A stretch of 64,000 nucleotides of DNA from Rhodobium gokarnense (lineage in GTDB: Bacteria; Pseudomonadota; Alphaproteobacteria; Rhizobiales; Rhodobiaceae): NCBI RefSeq assembly GCF_025961475.1, contig NZ_JAOQNS010000002.1, positions 496,001 to 560,000 of the forward strand. The letters are read 5' to 3'. This document shows, one piece after another, positions 7,011 through 16,639 of this stretch; the stretch's first letter is position 1, and the number at the start of each line of letters is the position of its first letter. The notes below the pieces were generated by a model. The model was not told the origin of the DNA. It did no database searches and worked only from the letters and a program-made list of their open reading frames with translations. The translations under genes were made by a program, and so were the position numbers.

Positions 7011-8900
7011 ATGTCTTCCACCACCGACAACAAGCCGACCTTCGACGAGTTCGACGAGATCAACAATCCGCGGCCCGACGAGTGCGATTTCGACCGCATC
7101 GTCGACACCGCGATCTCCCGCCGCGGCCTGATGACCGGCGTCATGGCGTTCGGCAGCTTCGCCGCGCTCGGCTCGCTGGTGCCGGCCGGCGCCCGCGCCG
7201 CCTCCGACCGCTTCGCGTTCACCCAGATCCCGACCAGCACGGAAGACGCGATCATGGTGCCGGAAGGCTACAAGGCCGAGGTTCTGGTGCGCTGGGGCGA
7301 TCCGCTGTGGTCCGACGTTGCCGACTTCGACCACGCCACCCGCGGCAGCGCCGAGACCCAGGCCCGCGCCTTCGGCGACAACACCGACGGCATGCAGACC
7401 TATTCGATCGACGGCCGCACCATCCTCGTCGTCAACAACGAGTACACCAACACCGACATCATCTGGGGCAACCGCGAGGGCGGCAAGGCCGAGACTGACG
7501 ACGACATCGCCAAGGGCATGATGGCGCACGGCATCTCGATCGTCGAGATCGCGCCCGAGGGCGGCAAGTGGGGCATCGTCAAGGACAGCCCGTACAACCG
7601 CCGCATCACCCCGAAGACCGAGATGACGTTCACCGGTCCGGCCGCCGGCCACGACCTGTTGAAGACCGACGCCGACCCGTCCGGCACCACCTCCCTCGGC
7701 ACCTGGAACAATTGCGGCTCGGGCCCGACCCCGTGGGGCACGTATCTCACCTGCGAGGAGAACTTCAACGGCTACTTCTCGGCCTCCGCGGAAGGCTGGG
7801 AGCCGACCCCGGAACTGGATCGCTACGGCATCTCTGCCGCCGACTGGGGTTATGGCTGGGCGAAGATCGACGAGCGCTACGACGTCTCCAAGCATCCGAA
7901 CGAGCCGAACCGCGCCGGCTATGTCGTCGAGATCGATCCGCGCGATCCGAATTCCACGCCGAAGAAGCGCACCGCGCTCGGTCGCTTCAAGCACGAGAAC
8001 GCCGAATGCGTCGTTGCCAATGACGGCCGCATCGTCGTCTATCTCGGCGACGACGAGCGCGGCGAGTTCGCCTACCGCTACGTCTCCAACGGCGTCTTTG
8101 CGCCGGGCGCTGATACCGACAGCCTGCTCGACGACGGCACGCTCTACGTCGCCGTCTTCAGCGACGACGGCACCGGCAAGTGGGTGGCATTGACGCCGGA
8201 GACCACCGGCATGGCGAGCCAGGCGGAGGTCTGCATCCATACCCGCCAGGCCGCGTCGGCCGTGGGCGCCACCACCATGGACCGTCCGGAGTGGATTTCG
8301 GCCAACCCGAACGCCCCGGAAGTTTATATGGCGCTCACCAACAACAAGAACCGCGGCAAGAAGCCGAATGCCGGCGGCGACGAGACCCCCGTCGGCGGCC
8401 CGAACCCGCGCGAGGCCAACAATTACGGCCAGATCGTGCGCTGGCGCCCGGACAATGGCGACCACACCGCCGAGGGCTTTTCCTGGGACCTGTTCGTGCT
8501 GGCCGGCAACCCGACCGTCCATTCCGACGCCTATGGCGGCTCGGACAACGTCACCAAGGACAACATGTTCAACTCGCCGGACGGCCTGCAGTTCGATTCG
8601 AACGGCGTCCTCTGGATCCAGACCGACGGCAACTACTCCAACGCCAAGGATTTCGAGGGTCAGGGCAACAACCAGATGCTGGCCGGCGATCCGGTCACCG
8701 GCGAGATCCGCCGCTTCCTGGTCGGCCCGAAGGAGTGCGAGGTCACCGGCCTCACCTGGACGCCGGACCGCCGCACCATGCTGGTCGGCATCCAGCACCC
8801 GGGCGAGCGCGGCGACAGCCACTGGCCGGAAGGCGGCGACAGCGTTCCGCGCTCGGCCATCATTGCCGTCACCCGCGAGGACGGCGGTCTGATCGGCTGA
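7011..8900 (+). CDS. phoX: PhoX-family phosphatase, Tat-exported
   Basis: A 629-residue protein of the PhoX/DUF839 family. The N-terminal region carries the twin-arginine motif SRRGLMTGVMAFGSFAALGS after a hydrophilic lead, so the enzyme is exported folded. Family features include GDNTDGMQTY, NNEYTN, WNNCGSGPTPWGTYLTCEEN (region with metal-ligand Cys/Glu), KHENAECV and FNSPDGLQFDSNGVLWIQTDG. PhoX enzymes are Ca/Fe-dependent monoesterases that release phosphate in the periplasm. ATG 7011 is chosen over ATG 6978 because AGGAG at 7000-7004 is ideally spaced. A Pho-box-like site upstream fits control by phosphate starvation. An exported rubredoxin gene follows. Confidence 0.85.
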   Translation: MSSTTDNKPTFDEFDEINNPRPDECDFDRIVDTAISRRGLMTGVMAFGSFAALGSLVPAGARAASDRFAFTQIPTSTEDAIMVPEGYKAEVLVRWGDPLWSDVADFDHATRGSAETQARAFGDNTDGMQTYSIDGRTILVVNNEYTNTDIIWGNREGGKAETDDDIAKGMMAHGISIVEIAPEGGKWGIVKDSPYNRRITPKTEMTFTGPAAGHDLLKTDADPSGTTSLGTWNNCGSGPTPWGTYLTCEENFNGYFSASAEGWEPTPELDRYGISAADWGYGWAKIDERYDVSKHPNEPNRAGYVVEIDPRDPNSTPKKRTALGRFKHENAECVVANDGRIVVYLGDDERGEFAYRYVSNGVFAPGADTDSLLDDGTLYVAVFSDDGTGKWVALTPETTGMASQAEVCIHTRQAASAVGATTMDRPEWISANPNAPEVYMALTNNKNRGKKPNAGGDETPVGGPNPREANNYGQIVRWRPDNGDHTAEGFSWDLFVLAGNPTVHSDAYGGSDNVTKDNMFNSPDGLQFDSNGVLWIQTDGNYSNAKDFEGQGNNQMLAGDPVTGEIRRFLVGPKECEVTGLTWTPDRRTMLVGIQHPGERGDSHWPEGGDSVPRSAIIAVTREDGGLIG

Positions 8901-8994
8901 TTTTGCTCAAAGGATTGCCGGCGGCGGGCTCTGCCCTGCCGCCGGTCCATTGTCCGGCCGGTCCGCCCCGGTCGGCTGTATCGAGGGGTGCGTC

Positions 8995-9318
8995 ATGCTT
9001 CAGGGACTGACACGCCGGCGCGTGGTTGCCGGCCTTGCCGCCTTGTTCGCCGTCGTTACGGGCAACCGGCGAGCGCTCGCAAGCGCGCCGACGAAGACCG
9101 TCCGCCTGCAGAAATGGCGCTGCACCAACCAGGACTGCGATCCCTACATCTACGATCCGTCCCTCGGCGACATCAACATCATCGACGAGGCCAACCCGAT
9201 CCCGCCCGGCGTTGCCTTCGAGGACCTGCCCGACGACTGGATCTGCCACATCTGCGGCGACCCCAAGAGCCACTTCATCGCCCTCAACGAATGGGTCGAG
9301 GTCGACGTGCCGGCCTGA
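8995..9318 (+). CDS. exported rubredoxin-like protein
   Basis: A 107-residue protein with a twin-arginine-like signal (MLQGLTRRRVVAGLAALFAV, cleavage near ALASA) followed by a rubredoxin fold: WRCTNQDCDPYIYD, GVAFEDLPDDWICHICGDPKSHF. The second metal knuckle is canonical (CxxC); the first is CxxxxC rather than CxxCG. Rubredoxins hold one Fe on four Cys and are usually cytoplasmic electron carriers, so export is unusual. GAGGGG at 8983-8988 supports the start at 8995. It may be co-transcribed with PhoX (94-base gap), raising the idea of electron or metal delivery to the Fe-containing phosphatase; that is inference. Confidence 0.8.
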   Translation: MLQGLTRRRVVAGLAALFAVVTGNRRALASAPTKTVRLQKWRCTNQDCDPYIYDPSLGDINIIDEANPIPPGVAFEDLPDDWICHICGDPKSHFIALNEWVEVDVPA

Positions 9319-9359
9319 GGGCAGGGCTTGCGCACAAAGTGCCCGAGGGAAAGGTTGCC

Positions 9360-9493
9360 GTCATTGCGAACGAGCGAAGCGAGTGCGGCAATCCAGGGGC
9401 CGCATGCCCTGAGCAAGCGGCTCTGGATCGCCGCGTCGGCGACCCAGGCTCGCGTCACGCGCCGCTGCCCGTCCTTCGGACCCTCGCGATGAC
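9360..9493. repeat. dispersed palindromic intergenic repeat, copy 2
   Basis: Starts GTCATTGCGAACGAGCGAAG and ends CCTCGCGATGAC, matching copy 1 at both ends and in the internal GCGGCAATCCAG and CTCTGGATCGCCGCGTCG blocks, with a longer centre. The ends are mutually inverted, so RNA from either strand can fold back. Confidence 0.75.
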
Positions 9494-9549
9494 GTTTCCT
9501 TTTCGTCGTCGCCGAAAAAGGAACGCGCCCGCCTGCCCAAAAAACTGCC

Positions 9550-9718
9550 GTCACCCCGGCCCCCGAGCCGGGGCCTAATGCCCCTGTCCATACGGTACGC
9601 CGCCGATTGGTGGAACGGGGCTTTGGCTCGGTGGGAGGCCGCGCCGAGGCTTGAAGCTGCATACCGCGCGGAAAGGGCAATGGGCCCCGGGTCTCCGCTT
9701 CGCTCCGCCCGGGGTGAC
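9550..9718. repeat. second type of palindromic repeat (GTCACCCCGG ends)
   Basis: The element begins GTCACCCCGGCCCCCGAGCC and ends CGCCCGGGGTGAC, with GGGCCCCGGGTCTCCGCTTC near its right end. The 10-base termini are exact inverted repeats, and inner blocks also pair. It resembles a second class of Rhizobiales intergenic palindromes. Only one copy is in the window. Confidence 0.6.
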
Positions 9719-9808
9719 GGGAGAGGGTGGGGCGACGCATGAAACCCTGGAAGTGCGCGCCGGCGCCTTTGCGCCGTCAAGCCTCGCGCGGCGTTTGAGC
9801 GCCAGGAG

Positions 9809-12199
9809 CTAAGCCGCCGCGACGCCGTCCAGGAAGCGGTCGACGGCGGCCTTCAGCCGTTCGGCCTGCTGGTCGACCTCGCTGGAGGCGGCCAGCACCT
9901 GGTTGGCGGATTCGTTGGTCTTGGTGGTCGCCGAGGAGACCTCGTCGAGGCTCTGCGACACCGTGCGGGTCCCGTCCGCCGCCTGCTGGGCGTTGCGCGA
10001 GATCTCGCTCGTCGCCGAGCCCTGTTCCTCGACGGCCGAGGCGATCGAAGCGGTGTAGGTGTTGACGTCGACCATGGTCTCCGAAATCTGCGTGATCGCC
10101 TCCACGGCCTCGGTCGTCGAGGACTGGATGCCGGCGATCTGGTCGGAGATCTCCTTTGTCGCCTTGGCGGTCTGGGTGGCGAGCGCCTTGACCTCGGAGG
10201 CGACGACCGCGAAGCCGCGGCCCTGTTCGCCGGCATGGGCCGCCTCGATGGTGGCGTTGAGGGCGAGGAGGTTGGTCTGCTCGGCGATCTCGGAGATCAG
10301 GTTGACGACCTCGCCGATCTTCTGGGAGGCCTCCGACAGCGAACGGATTTTCTCTGAAGTCGCCGCCGCATTGTTGGTGGCGGTCTCCACGATGCCGGAG
10401 GTGGTCGAGACCTGGCGGGCGATTTCGGCGATCGAGGCGGTAAGCTCTTCGGCCGCCGCGGCGACGGTCTGCACATTCTGGGAGGCGTCCTGGGAAGACA
10501 TCGTCGCCGAGGATGCCTGGCGCGACGTCGATTCCGCAACGCCGTTGAGGGTCTCGGCCGAGCGCTGCATCTGGTCGGCGTTGACCGCGACGGAGGCGAG
10601 CACTTCCTGCATTTCGACGCGGAAGTCGGCGATCAGCCTGTCGACCGCCTGCTGGCGCTGTTCGCCGGCAAGGTGGCTCTGGTGCTGTTCTGCCGACAGC
10701 CGGCGGTTCTCCACCGCATTCTCCCGGAACGTGCCGATCGCCCGCATGAGCTGGCCGACCTCGTCCTTGCGGCCGTCATTGCCCACCGCGACGTCGAGGT
10801 CGCCCTCGGCCACCCGGCGCGTCACCGCGGTGAGCGACGACAGCGGCCGTCCGATCAGCAGCCACAGGGCGCCCATCAGTGCGGCGGTAAAGACCAGAGC
10901 AAAGAGCGCGACGGCACCGATCAGCGTGCTGGCGTTGCCGGCGGTCTCCGTCGCGCCGACGGCGTTGCGGTTGGCCAGCCGGGCGATCATGGTCGAGACG
11001 ATTTCTTCCTGTTCGTCGGCCTTTTCAAGGGCCGCATCGAGCTTCTGGCGCGAGGCGGTAAGGGCGGCGAGCGAGGCTTCGAAGGAACCCGTGACCGGGC
11101 CGACATCGACCTTGGTCATCGCCTTGATGGCGCCGCCGAGGCCTTTGAGGAGGCCGAGCGTGTTGTCGAGGGCTTCGCGGTGCGCCTCGGTCGGCTCGGC
11201 CCGGAAGGCCCAGACACCGCCGTTTGCGGTCTGCGCGGCATTGGCGAAGGTCTCGCCCACATGGGCCCGGGACATCGCCCCGCGGGCCTCCTGGTCGATC
11301 TTTTCCATGTCGGCGCGGGTCTGGTCGACAAAGGCGAAATAGGCGAGCCGCAGCTTTTCCGTATCGCCGGCGATGACGCCGAGTGCTGCGCGCGCCGCCT
11401 TGCGGGCCTCGAGCCGGACGGAAAACCCGCTCGCCCCTTCAAGCGCTTCCAACAGCCTGCCAAGGGTCGCCTCGGCCTTGGTCACGCTGGCATTCAGGTC
11501 TGCCGCGGCCGCATCGGCCTCCGGCGACACCGACGCCCCGTAAAGGGTCGCGACCTTTTCCTTCAGGATCTTGAAATCCGCTTCCGCCGCCTCGCGGTCG
11601 GCGACCTTGTTGGTCTGGAAAAAGGCGGAATAGGTCAGGAGCGTCTTCAGCGCGGCTTCGGTCGCCTCGCTGGCGACGATGGCCAGCGACTGGGTCCGGT
11701 CGACCACTGCGCGCTGGCTGGCCTGGCGGTTCCGGAGCTCCGTTTCCGTCTGCTTGGCGTCGGTCTTGATCTTGGTGCCGGTATCGCGCAGCGCCGCCGC
11801 CGATTGCGTCATTGCCGCCGAATTTTCGTCGATTTCACGGACGGCGTTTGCGAGCACGGCAAACGATCCGGCGAAGCTGTCGAGCGCGGCGAGCGCCGTA
11901 TCGATTTCCGCATCGCCGGACGCTGTCTCCCGCAATCCGCCTTTCACACCGTCGAGCGTCGCCGTCACCTTTTCCGCGATCGCGTCGTCGGGATGGGAGA
12001 TGAACTGCGCCTTCAGCCGGCTGACCGTGTCCATGCCGGCAAGGGCGTTGGTCAGTCCACGCCCGGCATAGACCGAGCCGCCCAGCGAACTGACGCTGTA
12101 CATGCCTGCAGCGGCGATGACGACGGTCAGAAGGATGGTGCCCGCGGCACCGAGTGCGAGCTTCGTCTTGATCGACATGTTGCGGAAGATATGAAGCAT
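9809..12199 (-). CDS. methyl-accepting chemotaxis protein
   Basis: A 796-residue receptor. An N-terminal helix (about 13-35; [19 protein letters not shown]) and a second near 425-447 ([19 protein letters not shown]) bracket a long, helical periplasmic sensor. A HAMP segment follows ([20 protein letters not shown]), then the coiled-coil signalling domain with the hairpin tip [31 protein letters not shown] that docks CheA/CheW. No C-terminal CheR-tethering pentapeptide is seen (it ends [10 protein letters not shown]). No che genes are nearby, so it must feed a pathway encoded elsewhere. A start at ATG 12178 is also possible. The ligand cannot be deduced. Confidence 0.9.
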   Translation of the reverse strand: MLHIFRNMSIKTKLALGAAGTILLTVVIAAAGMYSVSSLGGSVYAGRGLTNALAGMDTVSRLKAQFISHPDDAIAEKVTATLDGVKGGLRETASGDAEIDTALAALDSFAGSFAVLANAVREIDENSAAMTQSAAALRDTGTKIKTDAKQTETELRNRQASQRAVVDRTQSLAIVASEATEAALKTLLTYSAFFQTNKVADREAAEADFKILKEKVATLYGASVSPEADAAAADLNASVTKAEATLGRLLEALEGASGFSVRLEARKAARAALGVIAGDTEKLRLAYFAFVDQTRADMEKIDQEARGAMSRAHVGETFANAAQTANGGVWAFRAEPTEAHREALDNTLGLLKGLGGAIKAMTKVDVGPVTGSFEASLAALTASRQKLDAALEKADEQEEIVSTMIARLANRNAVGATETAGNASTLIGAVALFALVFTAALMGALWLLIGRPLSSLTAVTRRVAEGDLDVAVGNDGRKDEVGQLMRAIGTFRENAVENRRLSAEQHQSHLAGEQRQQAVDRLIADFRVEMQEVLASVAVNADQMQRSAETLNGVAESTSRQASSATMSSQDASQNVQTVAAAAEELTASIAEIARQVSTTSGIVETATNNAAATSEKIRSLSEASQKIGEVVNLISEIAEQTNLLALNATIEAAHAGEQGRGFAVVASEVKALATQTAKATKEISDQIAGIQSSTTEAVEAITQISETMVDVNTYTASIASAVEEQGSATSEISRNAQQAADGTRTVSQSLDEVSSATTKTNESANQVLAASSEVDQQAERLKAAVDRFLDGVAAA

Positions 12200-12537
12200 T
12201 TTTCGACCTTGCGCATAAAGATAGCTCTACTTTTAAGTATCTGGAGTTAAGAAAGTCTGAGAGTCCGGAGTCATCGCGTCCGTTCGTCTGTTTTCAGTGG
12301 GTGAATCCAAATAATACGAAAGGGAGAGTATTTCCGTCGATCCCGTCTACACAATTTACATCGTAGTTATAAACATCCCGGGATGTGTTCAAGGTGGCGG
12401 CGGCGTTCCTGGCGCCGGTACGCCGTCTTCAATATTTCGTGCAGAGCCTTTGCAGCGCGTGGTCGGAAGGTTGTCAAAGGCGTACTCTTGGTTGTGAAAA
12501 CCCCCCACAGAAAAGGGGGAACACCCGGGAGGAATCC
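12200..12537. other. divergent promoter region
   Basis: A 338-base region between the chemoreceptor (minus) and peptidase-hydrolase (plus) genes. It is AT-richer at 12215-12380, has no credible gene, and contains a 14-base palindrome at 12373-12386 and a small hairpin CCCCCCACAGAAAAGGGGG near 12501-12519. Confidence 0.6.
12373..12386. promoter_or_regulatory. 14-bp perfect palindrome, candidate operator
   Basis: ACATCCCGGGATGT is a perfect palindrome in the AT-rich spacer between two divergent genes. Position and symmetry suit a dimeric regulator, but no regulator gene is adjacent. Confidence 0.3.
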
Positions 12538-14529
12538 ATGCACGACAACACTCAGCGAATGCCGCCGGTGGTCTTGGTAAAGCCGCCTGTCCAGAAAGCG
12601 CGAACCCTGGCAGAGGACGGCCGGGAGCTGTCGCCGACGATGGGAGAGCGGGTCGTCGACGTCATGCCCGATCCGCCGGACCTGCGCGACCGGTTCTACG
12701 AGCCGGCGCTTATCGATCTGAAGCTGAAGCTCGATCCGCCCGAGGGCGTCAAGGTCCTCAACCAGGGCCGGGAGGGTGCCTGCACCGGCTTCGGCCTTGC
12801 CGCCGTCATCAATCACCTCAACAGCTTGCGCCGTGGCAACGGCGGCGAGTACCTGCCGGAGCGTGTCAGCCCGCGCATGCTCTATCAGATGGCAAAGCTC
12901 CACGACGAGTGGGAGGGCGATGACTATTCCGGCTCGAGCATTCGCGGCGCCCTGAAGGGCTTCTTCCACAACGGCGTCTGCAGCGAGGACCTCGCCCCCT
13001 ACGATGCCGGTGCGACCAACTGGACGCTGACCAAGGAACAGGCCGAGGCGGCACGCCTCGTCGGCCTTGGCGCCTATTTCCGCCTGCGCCCGGAAATCAT
13101 CGACTATCACGTCGCACTTAACGAGGTCCGGGTGGTCTATTGTTCCGCCCGTGTGCATCGCGGCTGGGAGAAGCCCCAGGACGGACGCATCGTGCACTCG
13201 GCCATTCAGACCGGCGGCCACGCCTTTGCGATCGTCGGTTACGATGCCGAAGGCTTCCTGATCCAGAATTCCTGGGGCGAGAGCTGGGGCGGTTTCGGGG
13301 GACGGCCCGGCATTGCCCACTGGTCCTATCAGGACTGGGCCGCCAACGTCATGGACGCCTGGGTGCTGCGGTTGTCCGTGCCGACGCCGAAGGCGTTCGA
13401 TCTCGTCAAGGCCGCGATCGCCCGCGAGGCCAGCATCGGCGGCGACACCAAGGCATCGCCGCCCAAGCGCTACGAGATCGTCGGCCATTTCGCCAATATC
13501 GACGATGCCGCGCTGGTCGAGACCGGGCGCTACGCGACGCCCCTGGAAAGCCTGAAGGAAACGGCGGAATTCCTTGCGGCAAAGGCTGCGGAGACCAGCG
13601 CGGCAAAGCGCACTTACGACCACATCCTGTTCTACGCCCACGGCGGGCTCAACACCGAGGACGATTCCGCCCGGCGCATCCACGCCATGAAGGAAGTGTT
13701 CAAGCGCAATCGCATCTATCCCATCCACTTCATGTGGGGCACCGGCTTCACCGACGAACTGCTCGACGCCCTTGCCGGCGCCTACCGGAGTTCTGCGGAG
13801 CGCGTCGGCTGGGTCGAGGGGTTCCGCGACCGACTGTTCGAAAAGCTCGCCCGCCCGATCGGCCGCGCCGTCTGGAGCCAGATGAAGGAGGACGCGCGCC
13901 GCAGCTTCCTGCCGGGCGGCGGCGGCTACCAGGTGATGCAGCTCTTCCTCGACATGAATGCCGGCCTGAAGAAGCCCTTCGGCATCCACCTCGTCGGCCA
14001 CAGCGCCGGCTCGATCCTGCACGGTCATCTGCTCGACGCGATCCCGTCCATGAAGCTGAAGGGCCCGCCGGTCGCCAGCCTTAGCCTGATGGCGCCAGCG
14101 TGCACCACCGAACTGTTCGACAACCTGATCCGCCCGCGCATCGGCAAGAGTTCCAAGGCCGACCACGTCAAGAAGGCGACCATCTACCGCCTCATCGACA
14201 GCCGCGAGGAGGACGACACGGTCGGCCCGCTCTATGGCCGCTCGCTGCTCTATCTCGTCTCCAGCGCCTTTGAGGACATCGTCCGCCCGTCGATGGATGT
14301 TGCCGCCGGCCAGCCGCTGCTCGGCATGGAGATCTTTTCCGGCGACGTCGGGTCTGTCTCCGGCCTCGACGAGGTCTATGCCGGCCGCCAGAAGAAGGCG
14401 AGCGATGCCCGGACCCATGGTGGCTTCGACAACGACCGGGCGACCATGAACCACGTGTTGAAGGCGATCCTCGGCAAGGCCTTCGACCAGCCGAAGGGGT
14501 TCCAGCAGCACGAGATGGAGGGGTACTAG
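12538..14529 (+). CDS. papain-like (C1) peptidase fused to alpha/beta hydrolase
   Basis: A 663-residue, apparently cytoplasmic protein with two enzyme domains. Residues about 68-280 look like a C1 papain-type peptidase: Gln76 (oxyanion) and Cys82 in NQGREGACTGFG, His228 in TGGHAFAIVGYD, Asn244 in QNSWGESWGGFG. Residues about 355-660 look like an alpha/beta hydrolase: HG at 368-369 (FYAHGGLN, oxyanion region), Ser489 in the nucleophile elbow LVGHSAGS, and a C-terminal THGGFDND as possible catalytic His. The full catalytic sets suggest both halves are active. GGGAGGAA at 12527-12533 fixes the start. Substrates are unknown; peptide-ester or effector-type roles are possible. Confidence 0.85.
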   Translation: MHDNTQRMPPVVLVKPPVQKARTLAEDGRELSPTMGERVVDVMPDPPDLRDRFYEPALIDLKLKLDPPEGVKVLNQGREGACTGFGLAAVINHLNSLRRGNGGEYLPERVSPRMLYQMAKLHDEWEGDDYSGSSIRGALKGFFHNGVCSEDLAPYDAGATNWTLTKEQAEAARLVGLGAYFRLRPEIIDYHVALNEVRVVYCSARVHRGWEKPQDGRIVHSAIQTGGHAFAIVGYDAEGFLIQNSWGESWGGFGGRPGIAHWSYQDWAANVMDAWVLRLSVPTPKAFDLVKAAIAREASIGGDTKASPPKRYEIVGHFANIDDAALVETGRYATPLESLKETAEFLAAKAAETSAAKRTYDHILFYAHGGLNTEDDSARRIHAMKEVFKRNRIYPIHFMWGTGFTDELLDALAGAYRSSAERVGWVEGFRDRLFEKLARPIGRAVWSQMKEDARRSFLPGGGGYQVMQLFLDMNAGLKKPFGIHLVGHSAGSILHGHLLDAIPSMKLKGPPVASLSLMAPACTTELFDNLIRPRIGKSSKADHVKKATIYRLIDSREEDDTVGPLYGRSLLYLVSSAFEDIVRPSMDVAAGQPLLGMEIFSGDVGSVSGLDEVYAGRQKKASDARTHGGFDNDRATMNHVLKAILGKAFDQPKGFQQHEMEGY

Positions 14530-14549
14530 GGGAGGGCGGGAGCCAGGAG

Positions 14550-15845
14550 TTACAGCCCGGCGGCGTCCATCAGCTCGTAGGAAAACGTCACGGCGCGGAC
14601 GCCGATGGAGCGGAACGCGTAGAACGGCACGGCTGGAACGGAGGCCCGTTCGATCAGGGCAAGCTCGTGCGGGCGCCCGGTCATGAGCTGCGCCACCTGA
14701 TTGCCCACATAGCCGGACATGGCAACGCCGGAGCCGTTGAAGCCGGCGGCATAGCCGATCCTGTCGGAGAGCATCCCGGCCATCGGCAGGCCGTCCATGG
14801 AAAGGGCCACATATCCGGACCAGCGATAGTCGACACCGACGTCGCCGAGCATCGGGAAGATCGTCCGCATCGCCTGTTCCAACCGGCGGGAAGCGGCGGG
14901 CGAGTCCACGTGCCCGAGCGCGCCGCGTCCGCCGAAGACGATGCGCCCGTCGACCTTGCGGAACCAGCGCATCATGCGCCTTGTCTCGGTGTAGCTGCGC
15001 GCGCGCTTCAAGAGCCGGGCGTCCAGATCGGCGGGAAGCTTTTCCGTTGCGACGATGGAACTGCGGAACGGCACCAGGCTGCGCGCCAGACGGCGCGTCG
15101 CGTTGGTGAGCGACGAATAGGCGTTGGTGGCAATGAAGGCTTGTTTGGCGGAGATTTCTCCGCCGGGGATGCGCAGCCGGGCGTCCGTGCCGCTCTCGGA
15201 AATGTCGGTGACCGGAGCGTTCGCATAGACCGCGATGCCGCGGGCGCGGGCCGCCGCCCAGAGCCCTTGCAGATAGGCGAGGGGCTGAAGGGCGCCGGCG
15301 CGGTCTTGAAGGACGCCGCCAACGAAGCCGTCGCAGCCCGTCTCCTCGGTGACGGCCTCGCGGTCCAGCACATGGAGACCAGTCTCGCCGAGGGTTTGTC
15401 CCAACCAGTCGGCCTCCTCGCGGGCATGGTCGAAGGCCGCCTTAGTGTGTGCACATTTCAACGCCCCGACGCGTTGAAATCCGGCCTCTTTCAGGTCGAA
15501 CCGCTCGATGGTGGCGATCAGGTGGTCGACGCTGGCATTGGCGATGCCGTGCATGCGCCGGGCGGTGTCGAGCCCGTGGCATTTGGCAAGGTCGGTAAAG
15601 GCGCGCCGGAACTTCGCCGAGACGACGCCGCCATTGCGCCCGCTGCCGCCGAGCCCGACCGGGCCGGCCTCGAAGACCGCTACGGAAAGCCCGGCATCGG
15701 CGAAGGCGTGCGCCGCGTGAAGCCCGGTAAAGCCGCCGCCGACGATCGCCACGTCGCAGGAGATATCCCCCTGCGGTGCGGGACTGTCCTCCATCGCCGG
15801 CGCCGTCTCGCGCCACAGCGACTTCGGCGGCGACGGCAGGTCCAT
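14550..15845 (-). CDS. FAD-dependent amine/amino-acid oxidoreductase (DAO family, PuuB-like)
   Basis: The 431-residue product has an N-terminal dinucleotide fold (CDVAIVGGGFTGLHAAHAFA) and the DAO-family glycine-rich follow-up GLGGSGRNGGVVSAKF typical of gamma-glutamylputrescine oxidase/PuuB-like and DadA-like enzymes. The C-terminal part has the FAD-binding YAAGFNGSGVAMSGYVG. It should oxidise a secondary or primary amine or amino acid in the cytoplasm. The start (ATG 15845) overlaps the stop of the upstream HAD gene (TGATG), so the two form an operon. The PuuB assignment is by family resemblance; no other Puu genes are present. Confidence 0.8.
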   Translation of the reverse strand: MDLPSPPKSLWRETAPAMEDSPAPQGDISCDVAIVGGGFTGLHAAHAFADAGLSVAVFEAGPVGLGGSGRNGGVVSAKFRRAFTDLAKCHGLDTARRMHGIANASVDHLIATIERFDLKEAGFQRVGALKCAHTKAAFDHAREEADWLGQTLGETGLHVLDREAVTEETGCDGFVGGVLQDRAGALQPLAYLQGLWAAARARGIAVYANAPVTDISESGTDARLRIPGGEISAKQAFIATNAYSSLTNATRRLARSLVPFRSSIVATEKLPADLDARLLKRARSYTETRRMMRWFRKVDGRIVFGGRGALGHVDSPAASRRLEQAMRTIFPMLGDVGVDYRWSGYVALSMDGLPMAGMLSDRIGYAAGFNGSGVAMSGYVGNQVAQLMTGRPHELALIERASVPAVPFYAFRSIGVRAVTFSYELMDAAGL

Positions 15846-16546
15846 CAGGGTGCTCCGAAGATCGTATCGGCGAGGGCCCCAAGGCTCGGCAGCCGAAGGT
15901 CGGGCTCGGTGAACGCTTTCGGCTCCGGCGAGGCGCCGTAGCCCGGCTGGTCGTGGCGGCGCTCGATCCAGCACACCGTATAGCCGAGCTCGCGGGCAAC
16001 GCCGATGTCGTGGTGCTGGCTCTGGGCGACGTGCAGGATCTCGTTCTGGGCATAACCGAACGCGCCCTGGCGGCCGCGGTTGTAGTCGAAAAACCGCGGA
16101 TCGGGCTTGGCGCACAGGGCCTCGTCGCAGGTCACCGCATCGTTGAACGGAAGACCGAGCCGGTGGTTGTAGGCGCTGTAGGCGGTGCGGTCCGCATTGG
16201 TCATGGCGACGAGACGGAACCGGGTGCGAAGCCGGGCGAGGGCCTCAGCGGAATCGTCAAAGGCCGGCCATTCCAGCACCGAGAGCTGGAAATCCCGCGC
16301 CGCTTCAAGCGTCGCGGGAAGGCCGAGTTCCTTTGCGATATGCAGATAGACCTCGACGAAAGCCTCGCTGGAGCGGCCGTAGTTGAGGTCCCGGCCGGCC
16401 ATGTAGGGCCCGAAGATATCATCGTCCGACAATCCGGCGGCGGCAGCGCCCCCGATCCGGCGCACGGCGTCCAGAACGCCCTTTTCAAAATCGATGCAGG
16501 TGCCGACGATGTCGAAGGTCAGCACTTTGAAACGGGCGAAATCCAT
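15845..16546 (-). CDS. HAD-superfamily hydrolase, haloacid dehalogenase type II-like
   Basis: A 233-residue HAD hydrolase. Motif I is FDIVGTC with Asp12 as nucleophile, motif II is MTNADR, motif III is CAKPDPRFFDY, and the ILHVAQSQHHDIGVARELGY segment is characteristic of type II 2-haloacid dehalogenases and relatives. It could act on a 2-haloacid or a small phosphorylated compound. The shorter start at 16546 is chosen because the longer frame runs through the divergent LysR promoter. It is coupled to the FAD oxidase and divergent from a LysR regulator. Confidence 0.8.
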   Translation of the reverse strand: MDFARFKVLTFDIVGTCIDFEKGVLDAVRRIGGAAAAGLSDDDIFGPYMAGRDLNYGRSSEAFVEVYLHIAKELGLPATLEAARDFQLSVLEWPAFDDSAEALARLRTRFRLVAMTNADRTAYSAYNHRLGLPFNDAVTCDEALCAKPDPRFFDYNRGRQGAFGYAQNEILHVAQSQHHDIGVARELGYTVCWIERRHDQPGYGASPEPKAFTEPDLRLPSLGALADTIFGAP

Positions 16547-16639
16547 GGGCAGCTCGCTTTTTGTGGGTCGGTCTTCAGCTTGGGTGCGATGACCTTGAGG
16601 CAGGAAGCGCGCGTTCGGCAATTGTCAAAAAATTGTGGG

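Larger units (their letters stand above)
9319..9808. other. gene-free region filled with palindromic repeats
   Basis: A 490-base gap between convergent rubredoxin and chemoreceptor genes. I see no credible gene. It holds a second copy of the GTCATTGCGA element and a larger GTCACCCCGG inverted element; both could act as terminators for the two converging genes. Confidence 0.7.

Noticed and set aside
6882-8822. Minus-strand open frame opposite the PhoX gene
   Set aside because: Composition-driven shadow; the PhoX reading on the plus strand is unambiguous.
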